Below are positions 1-7,151 of a DNA stretch of 10,951 nt, one piece after another (positions within the stretch are counted from its first letter, which is position 1; the number at the start of each line of letters is the position of its first letter). A program made the position numbers and the translations under genes. The notes under the pieces were generated by a model that saw only the letters and a list, made by a program, of their open reading frames with translations, had not been told where the DNA came from and did no database searches. Source of the stretch: Clostridia bacterium (lineage in GTDB: Bacteria > Bacillota > Clostridia > Saccharofermentanales > UBA5734); assembly GCA_017997315.1 (NCBI GenBank), contig JAGOFF010000066.1, forward strand, positions 1 to 10,951, in the 5' to 3' direction.

Positions 1-1242
1 GAGGGGGAGAAGGCGGGCGAAGCGCATGCGTCCGTCGACCAGCGGAACGCTCACCCAGTCTTCACCGACCAGCGGCCGGGCATACCGGATGAAATCGTCC
101 GTGACATCCGTCCGGCCCGGCGCGAGCCAGGCTTCCGGGAAGGTCCGTTCGGAATTCGCGACGGTCTCGAGGGGCACTTTGCCGTATTCCACGCTGTAGA
201 TCGGCCCGGGCCGGCGGACCAGGGTGGACATGAATCCGTTCCCGTCGCGCATGGCGACAAGGACCGACTGCTGGCCGAGCCGGTACGCTTCGTCGAGATC
301 GATCGGCGAGGCGGCGAGGATCGAGCCGCGCTGGTCGGTGCCGGGAACCTGGCACCGCGCGGAACCGCGCACCGCCAGCCCTTTTTCATTCAGGTAGTTG
401 ACGACGGACTGGGCCGCGGTCGTACGGCTTGCGGAGAACTGGGTGTGCCCGAACGCGTCGCGTGTGCGGCCGAGGTCGCCGGCGTCGAATCCTTCGCCGA
501 CCACCACGATGCATCGTCCGGACCGGCGGAGCTCCGCGTTCACGTTCTCATGCAGCGCCTCGATACCCAGACCGGATTCCGCCATGTAGATCTGGAGCGG
601 GATGCTGCGGTCCGGATCGGCCAGACGGGCGGCCGCGGGGATGAAACCGATGCTGCGGCCCATGGCCTGCAGGACGAGCACGGGATCCGCCGGGCAGGAA
701 CCGCGGTTCTCCTCCTCCGCGTTCTGCACCACGTTCATCCAGTACCGCGCGGTGCTCCCGTACCCCGGGGTGTGGTCCACCAGGCGGAACTCCGGGTCGC
801 CGACATCGTTGTCGATGGTTTTCGGCACTCCGGTCGCGACCAGCTCCAGCCCCTGTTCCGCGGCCAGACGGCTGATCTTGTGGGCGGTGTCCATGGAGTC
901 GTTGCCGCCGATGTAGAACAGGTAGCCGACATCATGCGCGCGCAGAACCTCGATCACACGCGCGAAATCCTCGGCTTGTCCGGCCTTGAGCTTGTACCGG
1001 CAGGTGCCGATCGAGCCTGCGGTCGGGGTGGTCCTCAGCAGCGCGATCTCGTCGGCCGGCTGGGACGAAAGGTCCAGGAGTTCTTCCCGGAGGATCCCCT
1101 CCACTCCGTGGTATCCGGCATAGACGGTTCCGAAAACGTCCGGGTACAGCGCGCAGGTCTCGACGACACCGCGCAGCGAGTTGTTGATGACCGGCGTCGG
1201 TCCCCCGGACTGGGCGACGACGACATTGCGGGCCTTGGGCAT
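1..1242 (-). CDS. pfp: Phosphofructokinase, predicted pyrophosphate-dependent (group II, B2-like); 3' end cut by the window
   Basis: This enzyme phosphorylates fructose 6-phosphate to fructose 1,6-bisphosphate in cytosolic glycolysis; the PPi-dependent form is reversible. 414 codons are visible with no stop before the edge, close to the usual 400-420 residues, so little is missing. The N-terminus has the phosphate-binding QSGGPTPVIN (residues 11-20). GGNDSM (112-117) has Asp115 where ATP enzymes have Gly (G104 in E. coli PfkA), and PKTIDND (140-146) has Lys141 where ATP enzymes have Gly (G124). Both substitutions are the known signature of pyrophosphate use. The MGR sugar-phosphate motif lies at 194-196, AESG at 221-224 and VVVGEG at 246-251. 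The ATG at 1242 follows GGAGGT (complement of 1251-1256) at good spacing. It is transcribed divergently from the cupin operon. Family assignment is secure; phosphoryl-donor choice is inferred from two residues. Confidence 0.93.
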   Translation of the reverse strand, partial: MPKARNVVVAQSGGPTPVINNSLRGVVETCALYPDVFGTVYAGYHGVEGILREELLDLSSQPADEIALLRTTPTAGSIGTCRYKLKAGQAEDFARVIEVLRAHDVGYLFYIGGNDSMDTAHKISRLAAEQGLELVATGVPKTIDNDVGDPEFRLVDHTPGYGSTARYWMNVVQNAEEENRGSCPADPVLVLQAMGRSIGFIPAAARLADPDRSIPLQIYMAESGLGIEALHENVNAELRRSGRCIVVVGEGFDAGDLGRTRDAFGHTQFSASRTTAAQSVVNYLNEKGLAVRGSARCQVPGTDQRGSILAASPIDLDEAYRLGQQSVLVAMRDGNGFMSTLVRRPGPIYSVEYGKVPLETVANSERTFPEAWLAPGRTDVTDDFIRYARPLVGEDWVSVPLVDGRMRFARLLPL

Positions 1243-1274
1243 GTGTGTGCACCTCCGATCGGTTGTCCAGTCTC

Positions 1275-1303
1275 ATTCTACCTTTGTTTTTGTCCCTGAT
1301 CAG
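1275..1303 (-). promoter_or_regulatory. Possible sigma-A-type promoter of the phosphofructokinase gene
   Basis: Read on the minus strand, TAGAAT (complement of 1275-1280) matches five of six bases of the -10 consensus. CTGATC (complement of 1298-1303) sits 17 bases upstream but matches only three of six bases of TTGACA. The -10 lies about 33 bases upstream of the start codon. The -10 is convincing by position and sequence; the -35 is weak. Confidence 0.4.
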
Positions 1304-1384
1304 CGCCAAAACGCGTTGCGGCATTGCAGATCTTGCGCGTATGGCCGTGGTGCGGGCTCCGATGAACGGAAATCCGGCTGCCGG

Positions 1385-1413
1385 TTCCGGTATACGGGCA
1401 CAACCGCTATAAT
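1385..1413 (+). promoter_or_regulatory. Probable promoter of the cupin-thioesterase-yfhO operon
   Basis: A perfect TATAAT (1408-1413) stands 30 bases upstream of the cupin start codon in an otherwise GC-rich divergent intergenic region (1243-1443). The hexamer 17 bases upstream (TTCCGG, 1385-1390) matches the -35 consensus poorly, so an activator may help, or the consensus box is simply absent. The rest of this intergenic stretch shows no convincing riboswitch or terminator. Confidence 0.5.
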
Positions 1414-1443
1414 AGTTGTGACAAAAACATGGAGGTGATCCGG

Positions 1444-1791
1444 ATGATCCGCAAAGCCGAGCAGATGGAATATGAGATCAAGGAATCTCTGCGGGGAGGC
1501 AAGGGCTGCGTGAAGATGACCACGCTCCTGTCCCCGGGCGAATTCAAGGGCAAGGCGCGGCTGGTGGCCCGCATCACCATCGGGCCGGGCTGTTCGATCG
1601 GTCCGCACGTGCATGAGGGCGAGGAGGAGATCTTCTACATCCTGTCCGGCGAGGCCGACTTCGATGACAACGGACAGGCGCGGCGCCTGCGCGCGGGGGA
1701 TGTCTGCCTGACCGTGGGCGGGGAACGCCACAGCATCGCGAACGCGGGCGACGTTCCGCTCGACCTGCTCGCAACCATTCTGCTGTATTGA
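1444..1791 (+). CDS. Small single-domain cupin protein
   Basis: A 115-residue protein that is a single cupin beta-barrel, a fold that usually binds one divalent metal ion. Cupin motif 1 is visible as GPHVHEGEEEIFYILSG (about residues 54-70), giving two histidines and a glutamate as metal ligands. Motif 2 follows as GDVCLTVGGERHSIANAG, supplying the last histidine. No other domain or signal peptide is present, so it is cytosolic. The in-frame ATG at 1429 is rejected because the strong GGAGGTG (1431-1437) lies inside that extension and sits six bases before the ATG at 1444. It is the first gene of an operon with a thioesterase and a YfhO protein. Small cupins like this may be isomerases, dioxygenases or small-molecule sensors; the substrate cannot be deduced. 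Confidence 0.88.
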   Translation: MIRKAEQMEYEIKESLRGGKGCVKMTTLLSPGEFKGKARLVARITIGPGCSIGPHVHEGEEEIFYILSGEADFDDNGQARRLRAGDVCLTVGGERHSIANAGDVPLDLLATILLY

Positions 1792-1835
1792 ACGTATAAG
1801 GGGCGTTGCCCGAGCCGGGCCGCTACGGAGGCGCC

Positions 1836-2318
1836 ATGTCCACACGGGTCGTCCAGATCGCCATGTATTCCAGCGTCAACGGGGTCGGACGGCTGTTCGG
1901 CGGCCGGCTGATGGAGTGGGTGGATATCGCGGGCGCGGTCGAAGCCAGACGCCACGCGCTGTCCGATGTCACATTGGCGGCGGTGGACTCGCTCGAGTTC
2001 ATGGAACCCGTTCTGCTCAACGAGACCGTTGCGCTGGACGCGGAGGTGACCTGGACGGGCCGGACGTCCATCGAGGTCCGGGTGGACTCCTATGTCGAGA
2101 AACTGGACGGCGAACGCCACCAGGTCAACCGCGCCTACCTCATTTATGTCGCCGTCGACGACGAAGGGCATCCGAAACCTGTCCGGCCGTTTGAACCCGC
2201 GGACGCGGGCCAACGGGCGGAGTGGGCCGCGGCCTGCCGGCGGAACGAGGCGCGTCGGGCCCGCAGGGCGGCGCATGCAGCCCGGCCGGAGAACTTGTCC
2301 GAGGGAGAGGAAACATGA
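1836..2318 (+). CDS. Hotdog-fold acyl-CoA thioesterase, YciA/BFIT-like
   Basis: Predicted to hydrolyse acyl-CoA to free acid and CoA in the cytosol. The 160-residue protein is one hotdog domain. Family features are NGVGRLFGGRLMEWVDIAGA (residues 15-34), with Asp30 as the likely catalytic acid/base on the central helix, followed by TLAAVDSLEFMEPV (46-59) and TGRTSIEVRV (74-83) on the sheet, as in YciA-type enzymes. Residues after about 125 form an arginine- and alanine-rich helical tail, seen in many relatives. An upstream in-frame TTG at 1806 is possible, but the ATG at 1836 has GGAGG (1827-1831) just before it. The stop codon overlaps the next start in an ATGA (2315-2318), implying translational coupling with the yfhO-like gene. 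Substrate chain length is unknown. Confidence 0.88.
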   Translation: MSTRVVQIAMYSSVNGVGRLFGGRLMEWVDIAGAVEARRHALSDVTLAAVDSLEFMEPVLLNETVALDAEVTWTGRTSIEVRVDSYVEKLDGERHQVNRAYLIYVAVDDEGHPKPVRPFEPADAGQRAEWAAACRRNEARRARRAAHAARPENLSEGEET

Positions 2319-5300
2319 AAAAAAGCGACCGGTCCCCCTTGCCGCAGCGCGTAACCGAAGCGGGCGGCAACCGAATCGGCGGTGCGTTCCGCCGGACCCG
2401 GTACCTCTGGTACTCCTTCCTTTTTCCTTTCGTCCTGGTCTATGTCGCCTATCTGACCCGATTGGTTTTTCCGGTCGGGAACCGGTGCATCCTGACGATC
2501 GACCTGTATCATCAATACGCGCCGTTCCTGTCGGAGCTCTATGAGAAACTGTCCGGGTTCGACAGCCTGCTTTATACATGGAACGCCGGAATGGGGCTCA
2601 ATTTCCTTGCATTGTCCGCCTATTACCTGATCAGCCCGTTCAACCTGATCCTGCTGCTTTTCCCGCGCGCCAACCTCCCCGAGGCCATCGCGTTCATCCA
2701 GGTCCTCAAGATCGGGTTGTGCTCGCTTTCCATGGCGTACTATCTCCGCCGCCGTTTCGGACGGGAAGGCATGGGGATCGTGCTGTTCGGCGCGTTCTAT
2801 GCGCTGTCCGCCTACATCCTCGCATACTCATGGAACATCATGTGGCTGGACGGGATCCTGATGCTGCCCGTGTTGGCGCTCGGACTCGAAGAGATGATCG
2901 CCGGCCGCCGGTTCGTCCGATACGTGATCGGTCTGGCGCTGACGATCACGTTCTGCTACTACATCGCCTATTTCATCTGCCTGTTTCTGGTCATATATTT
3001 CCTTGTCGCCTACTTTTCCCGCCATCCGGCGCTCCGCTTCGGGCTGTTTGTCCGCAAAGGGGTCAAATTCGCGTTCTTCTCGGTCCTGGCCGCCGGGATC
3101 TCCATGGCGGTGGTGCTGCCCACCTACACGGCGCTCCAGCTTACCTCCGCAGCCAACGATGTCAGCCCCGCAACCTGGAACCTGTCTTTCAACCTGTTCG
3201 ATTTCCTGACGAACCACCTGCTGGTGGTGCCCCTTCACATCCGCGAGGGTCTGCCCAACATCTACTGCGGACTGGCGGCCCTGATCCTGATCCCGCTGTA
3301 CTTTTTCAGTCCTTCGATCCCGGTGCGCTCCAAGATCGCGCACCTGCTCGGATTGCTGGCCCTGTTCTTCAGCTTTTCCGTCAATACACTCGATTTTCTC
3401 TGGAACGGCGGGCATTACCCGAACCAACTCCCGTACCGGTACGCGTTTGTCTACGTGTTCCTCCTGCTGTCCATGGGGTACCCGGTTTACATTCGGCTTC
3501 GCGAATTTCCGGCGCGGCTGATCGTCGGCGTCTCGATGGCCGCTGCGGCATTCGTCGTCCTCGCGGACAAGCTGGCCGCGGACTCCGCCGATACGCTCAC
3601 CGTATACCTGAGCCTGCTTTTCCTGGCGTTCCTCGCGGCCGGCATGGTCTATGCCCGGAGTCCGCGCCATCCGCGGGAGCTCCGCGTCACGGTGCTGTCC
3701 AGCGTGATCATCGCCGAGCTGCTGGTCAACACATTCGTGACGGTGGACCTCATGGACCGCACCGAATACTACTCCGACCGCGCGGGATTCGTCGGGGACC
3801 GCGTCCGGCTGATCGACCTCATGGACACGGTGGAGGACGACGGGACCGGGGACTTCTACCGTGTCGAGCTGCTCAAACCGCGGACGGTGAACGACACCGT
3901 ACTGCACAGCTACCGCGGGATCTCCATTTTCGCCTCGACCGCCTACCTGAAAACCACGCAGCTCATGCGTTCGCTCGGGCTGCACAACAACGGCATCAAC
4001 AGCTACTGCTACTACGACTCCACTCCGGTGCTCGAGTCCATGCTCGGCATCCGCTATCTGGTATCCAAGGACGCGGCCTATGCGCGCCCGACGATGGAGG
4101 CGGTCTCCAACGACGGTGAATACACGGTGTACCGCAATCCGTACGCGCTGCCCGTCGCGTATATGGTCGGCGACCGCATCGACGGCTGGAAGACGACCGG
4201 CGGGAATCCGTTCGAGGTCCAGAACGATTTTCTCGAACGGTCCGCCGATGTCCGCGACGTCCTGCTTCCGCTGGACGTGAAGCTGGTGAACTCCACCAAC
4301 ATGACGGTGCAGTCCTCGGCCGACGCCGGTTCCTTCTCCTACACAAAACCCGGCTCCGGTTCGTGCTCCGCAACCCTGTCGATCAAAGTCCCGGTTTCCC
4401 GCGAAGTGAGTTTCTACCTGGACGCCGGGCAGCTGGACACCACCGAGGTACTGTTCGGGGAGTCCGATCCAGCGCCGAAAAGCTACGACCTCAAGCGCCC
4501 GTACATCGTCGATCTCGGGCGGGTGGAAGCCGGGACCGAGGTCCTGGTGAAGATGACGTTCAAGGACGCTCCTAACGGCTCGGTCAAGCTGTACGCGGTC
4601 AGCATGGACGAAGCGCGGTTCAAACAGGCGATGGGGGTACTGGCGTCACAGGGACTGGACGTCGAGTCGTTCGACGACACCTCGATCACCGGCACCATCC
4701 GGGTGGAAACCGCCGGGACGATGTTCACGAGCATCCCGTACGACCGGGGATGGACCGTCCGCGTGGATGGAAGTCCGGTCGAAACGTCGGCACTGGAGGA
4801 CGGTCTGTTGTCCATCCGGCTTGAACCCGGAACGCACAGGATCGAAATGGACTACACCCCGCCCCGTCTGATGGAGGGACTGCTCGTTTCAGGCGCATCC
4901 CTCCTGTTGCTCGGCCTGACGCTCCTTGTGTTCCGCATCCTGCGCCGCCAGGCTCCTCCCGACAGTCCGCTTGCGGACACATGGCCGCCGTTGCCGGAAT
5001 GGACCGGCGGGGAAGAGGAGGACGAGTCCGCCGGATACACCGATCCGCTGGGCGAGATCGCGGACAGGGACGACGGCGGAGGAAGCGACGGCGGCCTGTA
5101 CGCGACCGGGCGGTACCGCTCGGAACGCGCCGCCCTGCATGCGGGACGACGGACGGAGACGCACGACCGGATCCGGCACGTCACACTGCCGGAAATCCTT
5201 CCGACCGAAACCGGCACAGGCGAAGATGCCGGGGATCCGCACGATGCAGCGATGCCGGACGTCCTGCCCCCGAGGATACCGATGAGCCCGGTCGATGGTT

Positions 5301-5503
5301 TGTCCCGGAGTGCCGCGGCACCGGCCGTGACGGACACTCCCGCCGCGGCGGAGGGTACCGCCGGTGGTTCAGGTGGTGGCCGTGGTGTCGATGAGCCCCT
5401 CGAACCAGGAATCCGGGATGATCTGGCCGAGCAGCAGGGCGAGCAGGAAGAGAACGAGCGCGAACCCGGCCAGCACCAGCAGGGCGTAGATCGTACCCCG
5501 TAA
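2315..5503 (+). CDS. yfhO: YfhO-family multi-pass membrane protein (GT-C-like) with long hydrophilic C-terminal tail
   Basis: YfhO proteins are polytopic membrane proteins of glycosyltransferase-C type; relatives in Bacillus subtilis and Listeria are needed for glycosylation of lipoteichoic acid. A similar envelope sugar-transfer role is inferred here. The 1062 residues begin with a short cytosolic segment. About a dozen hydrophobic helices lie between residues 30 and 475. DLYHQYAPF (63-71) matches the acidic first-loop motif of the family, and HYPNQLPYRYAF (367-378) is another conserved block. Residues ~480-850 form an extracytoplasmic beta-rich domain, including SYRGISIFAS and GWTVRVDG. A final helix lies at ~853-875. 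A 185-residue tail (878-1062), rich in Asp, Glu, Gly and Pro, is unusual; most relatives stop soon after that helix. The start at 2315 has GGAGAGG upstream and overlaps the thioesterase stop; an in-frame upstream ATG at 2222 lies inside that gene and is rejected. The last 135 bases are antisense to the zinc-ribbon gene. Confidence 0.9.
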   Translation: MKKSDRSPLPQRVTEAGGNRIGGAFRRTRYLWYSFLFPFVLVYVAYLTRLVFPVGNRCILTIDLYHQYAPFLSELYEKLSGFDSLLYTWNAGMGLNFLALSAYYLISPFNLILLLFPRANLPEAIAFIQVLKIGLCSLSMAYYLRRRFGREGMGIVLFGAFYALSAYILAYSWNIMWLDGILMLPVLALGLEEMIAGRRFVRYVIGLALTITFCYYIAYFICLFLVIYFLVAYFSRHPALRFGLFVRKGVKFAFFSVLAAGISMAVVLPTYTALQLTSAANDVSPATWNLSFNLFDFLTNHLLVVPLHIREGLPNIYCGLAALILIPLYFFSPSIPVRSKIAHLLGLLALFFSFSVNTLDFLWNGGHYPNQLPYRYAFVYVFLLLSMGYPVYIRLREFPARLIVGVSMAAAAFVVLADKLAADSADTLTVYLSLLFLAFLAAGMVYARSPRHPRELRVTVLSSVIIAELLVNTFVTVDLMDRTEYYSDRAGFVGDRVRLIDLMDTVEDDGTGDFYRVELLKPRTVNDTVLHSYRGISIFASTAYLKTTQLMRSLGLHNNGINSYCYYDSTPVLESMLGIRYLVSKDAAYARPTMEAVSNDGEYTVYRNPYALPVAYMVGDRIDGWKTTGGNPFEVQNDFLERSADVRDVLLPLDVKLVNSTNMTVQSSADAGSFSYTKPGSGSCSATLSIKVPVSREVSFYLDAGQLDTTEVLFGESDPAPKSYDLKRPYIVDLGRVEAGTEVLVKMTFKDAPNGSVKLYAVSMDEARFKQAMGVLASQGLDVESFDDTSITGTIRVETAGTMFTSIPYDRGWTVRVDGSPVETSALEDGLLSIRLEPGTHRIEMDYTPPRLMEGLLVSGASLLLLGLTLLVFRILRRQAPPDSPLADTWPPLPEWTGGEEEDESAGYTDPLGEIADRDDGGGSDGGLYATGRYRSERAALHAGRRTETHDRIRHVTLPEILPTETGTGEDAGDPHDAAMPDVLPPRIPMSPVDGLSRSAAAPAVTDTPAAAEGTAGGSGGGRGVDEPLEPGIRDDLAEQQGEQEENEREPGQHQQGVDRTP

Positions 5504-5653
5504 CGCCTGCTTCCAGTGGCCCGCGGTTTCCTTGCGGCGTTCCTGGCGGGTCATCGGGTGCCGGTTCTGCGTGTACTTGTACAGGAACGTGCCGCATTGC
5601 CCGCACACGGTCTTCCCGTTGTCGTTCTCGGCTCCGCATTTTGGACACTTCAT
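5369..5653 (-). CDS. Zinc-ribbon, single-pass membrane protein of unknown function
   Basis: A 94-residue protein with an N-terminal zinc ribbon, CPKC at residues 3-6 and CGQC at 17-20, giving four cysteine ligands. A basic linker follows (about 31-52, containing RQERRK), then one hydrophobic helix (~53-77) and a short polar end. The basic linker before the helix suggests the ribbon faces the cytosol. Such small ribbon-plus-helix proteins are common in Firmicutes and mostly uncharacterised. The ATG at 5653 has AGGAGG (complement of 5660-5665) six bases upstream, and the gene starts only 18 bases after the sulfatase stop, so the two are probably cotranscribed. Its 3' end overlaps the end of the convergent yfhO-like gene by 135 bases. 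Coding potential is supported by the cysteine pattern, the helix and the ribosome-binding site; its function is unknown. Confidence 0.82.
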   Translation of the reverse strand: MKCPKCGAENDNGKTVCGQCGTFLYKYTQNRHPMTRQERRKETAGHWKQALRGTIYALLVLAGFALVLFLLALLLGQIIPDSWFEGLIDTTATT

Positions 5654-5671
5654 GGGAATCCTCCTCGTGTT

Positions 5672-7039
5672 TCAGCCCCGGTCTTCCTTGTCATACATCG
5701 CGCAGATGTACGGGTGTCCGGGATCGTATTCGGTCAGGTATACCGGATCGTCCACACGTCCCGGCGGGCGCCTGCCGGGCCCCGGGATGCCGTTGGCGTC
5801 GTCTCCGAGGTCCCGGCGCATGGCATCGGCCAGCCCGGTCAGACGGGCGACGAGTTCGGGACGGTCCAAAGCCCGGTTCCGGGTTTCACCGGGATCATCC
5901 GCAAGATCGAAAAGCATCGGGACCGGTGTTCCGTCCTCTTTCCGCAGATGCAGTTTCCATGTCCGCCAGCGTACGGCTTCCAGTGTGTTTCTCATATAGT
6001 AATAGAAGACTTCCCGGGCCGGCGTGCCGGTTTCGGCGGACAGCAGCCCCGACTGGTCGCAACCGTCCAGCGCGCGTCCGGCCGGCAGTGTGGCGCCGGC
6101 AAGGGCGGCCAGGGTGGGGAAGAGGTCGATGGACGCGACCAGCCGGGACGAGACCCGTCCGGGTTCGATCACACCGGGCCAGTGCAGGATGCAGGGGACA
6201 CGCATCCCGCCTTCCCAGGTCGTTCCCTTGGTCCCCCGAAGCGGAGCGTTGCTCGCCCCGTGATCCCCGCGCGACCCGTTGTCCGACGTAAAGATGAACA
6301 ACGTGTCGCGATCCGCGCCCAGACGGCGCAACTCCTGCCGGATCACCGCTACCGTCCAGTCGACCGCCGCGACACAAGCCCCGTAGTCTCCGTTTTCCGA
6401 ATCGCGGCAGAACCGCTCCGCGGCGTACAGCGGAAGATGGACATGCATGTGCGCGAAATACAGGAAGAACGGACGCCCGCCGGCATCCCGCATAAACCGG
6501 ACCGCTTCGTCGGCATACCGTTCGGTCAGAGCACGCAGGTCGGGCTGCTGCTGGACGACTTCTTCGCCTCGCATGAGCGGGAGCGGGCAATATGGCTCCG
6601 TCAAGCCTTTCTGACGTCCCATGTCGTTGCTGTAGGGCAGTCCGAACCAGGTGTCGAATCCGTGGCGGGTCGGCAGGAACGCGGGCTGATCCCCGCAGTG
6701 CCATTTTCCGACGATTCCCGTCCGGTAGCCCGCGGCGCGGAGCGCGTCCGCTATCGTGGTCTCGTCCCCGGACAATCCCAGTCCCTGTCCGGGGAACAGC
6801 ACCCACTGACCGTCGAAATCCCCGAATCCGATGCGGGGAGGATAGCATCCCGTCAGCATGGCTCCGCGCGACGGACTGCAGACCGGCGACGCCATATAGA
6901 AGTCCGTCAGCCGCAACCCCTCCGCCGCCAGCCGGTCGATTTCCGGTGTATTGTTTACCCCGGAACCGTAGCAGCCCAGGTCTCCATACCCCAGGTCGTC
7001 GCAGTTCATGAGCACGATGTTCGGCCGTTTCCGTTCCAT
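5672..7039 (-). CDS. Cysteine-type (type I) sulfatase, apparently cytosolic
   Basis: Type I sulfatases hydrolyse sulfate esters with a formylglycine made from a cysteine. The 455-residue protein shows the signature CSPSR at 54-58, with Cys54 the residue to be converted and Arg58 its partner. Calcium ligands are Asp14 and Asp15 (NCDDLGYGD) and Asp253-Asn254 (TSDNGSRGDHG). GKWH (111-114), the H-x-P at His201 and Lys271 in RGTKGTTWEGG complete the usual active site. The length is typical of arylsulfatase A-like enzymes. No signal peptide precedes the catalytic domain, unlike most polysaccharide sulfatases, so a small imported sulfated substrate is likely. The ATG at 7039 is preferred to a GTG at 7069 because AGGA (complement of 7048-7051) lies eight bases upstream. 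The maturase needed for formylglycine (anSME) is not in the window. It is followed by the zinc-ribbon gene. Confidence 0.93.
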   Translation of the reverse strand: MERKRPNIVLMNCDDLGYGDLGCYGSGVNNTPEIDRLAAEGLRLTDFYMASPVCSPSRGAMLTGCYPPRIGFGDFDGQWVLFPGQGLGLSGDETTIADALRAAGYRTGIVGKWHCGDQPAFLPTRHGFDTWFGLPYSNDMGRQKGLTEPYCPLPLMRGEEVVQQQPDLRALTERYADEAVRFMRDAGGRPFFLYFAHMHVHLPLYAAERFCRDSENGDYGACVAAVDWTVAVIRQELRRLGADRDTLFIFTSDNGSRGDHGASNAPLRGTKGTTWEGGMRVPCILHWPGVIEPGRVSSRLVASIDLFPTLAALAGATLPAGRALDGCDQSGLLSAETGTPAREVFYYYMRNTLEAVRWRTWKLHLRKEDGTPVPMLFDLADDPGETRNRALDRPELVARLTGLADAMRRDLGDDANGIPGPGRRPPGRVDDPVYLTEYDPGHPYICAMYDKEDRG

Positions 7040-7077
7040 CGGGACAGTCCTTTCCCGGATGCGCCGCACCCGGGTTC

Positions 7078-7083
7078 ATTGTA
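7078..7083 (-). promoter_or_regulatory. Possible -10 element of the sulfatase gene
   Basis: On the minus strand this reads TACAAT, five of six bases of the -10 consensus, about 39 bases upstream of the sulfatase ATG. No good -35 box lies at 16-18 bases; the region there is T-rich (TTTCTT). It lies just beside the divergent promoter at 7094-7122, so the two may compete for polymerase or share a regulator. Confidence 0.3.
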
Positions 7084-7093
7084 CCGTTCCTTT

Positions 7094-7122
7094 TGGACAA
7101 AAGAAAACCGTCAGTGTAGAAT
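7094..7122 (+). promoter_or_regulatory. Sigma-A-type promoter of the Na+/phosphate cotransporter operon
   Basis: TGGACA (7094-7099) matches five of six bases of the -35 consensus and TAGAAT (7117-7122) five of six bases of the -10, with an ideal 17-base spacer. The spacer is locally A-rich within GC-rich surroundings. The -10 lies 29 bases before the ATG at 7152. Confidence 0.65.
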
Positions 7123-7151
7123 GGGACCATTCCCGCCCCCGCGGAGGTCAG

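Noticed and set aside
445..1299. A 284-codon open frame on the plus strand opposite the phosphofructokinase gene
   Set aside because: It is the antisense of a clearly recognisable enzyme, lacks any recognisable motif, and is an expected by-product of GC-rich codon use.
1792..1835. Small inverted repeat (CCCG/CGGG) between the cupin and thioesterase genes
   Set aside because: Only four base pairs, no T-run, and the genes look cotranscribed.
2828..3985. A 385-codon open frame on the minus strand inside the yfhO-like gene
   Set aside because: Antisense of membrane-helix codons gives a Gln, Asp, His and Arg rich shadow with no ribosome-binding site or domain.
5340..5351. Perfect 12-base palindrome CCGCCGCGGCGG just beyond the zinc-ribbon stop, considered as a terminator
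   Set aside because: No T-run follows on either strand, it has no loop, and it falls inside an alanine-rich part of the yfhO tail, so base composition explains it.
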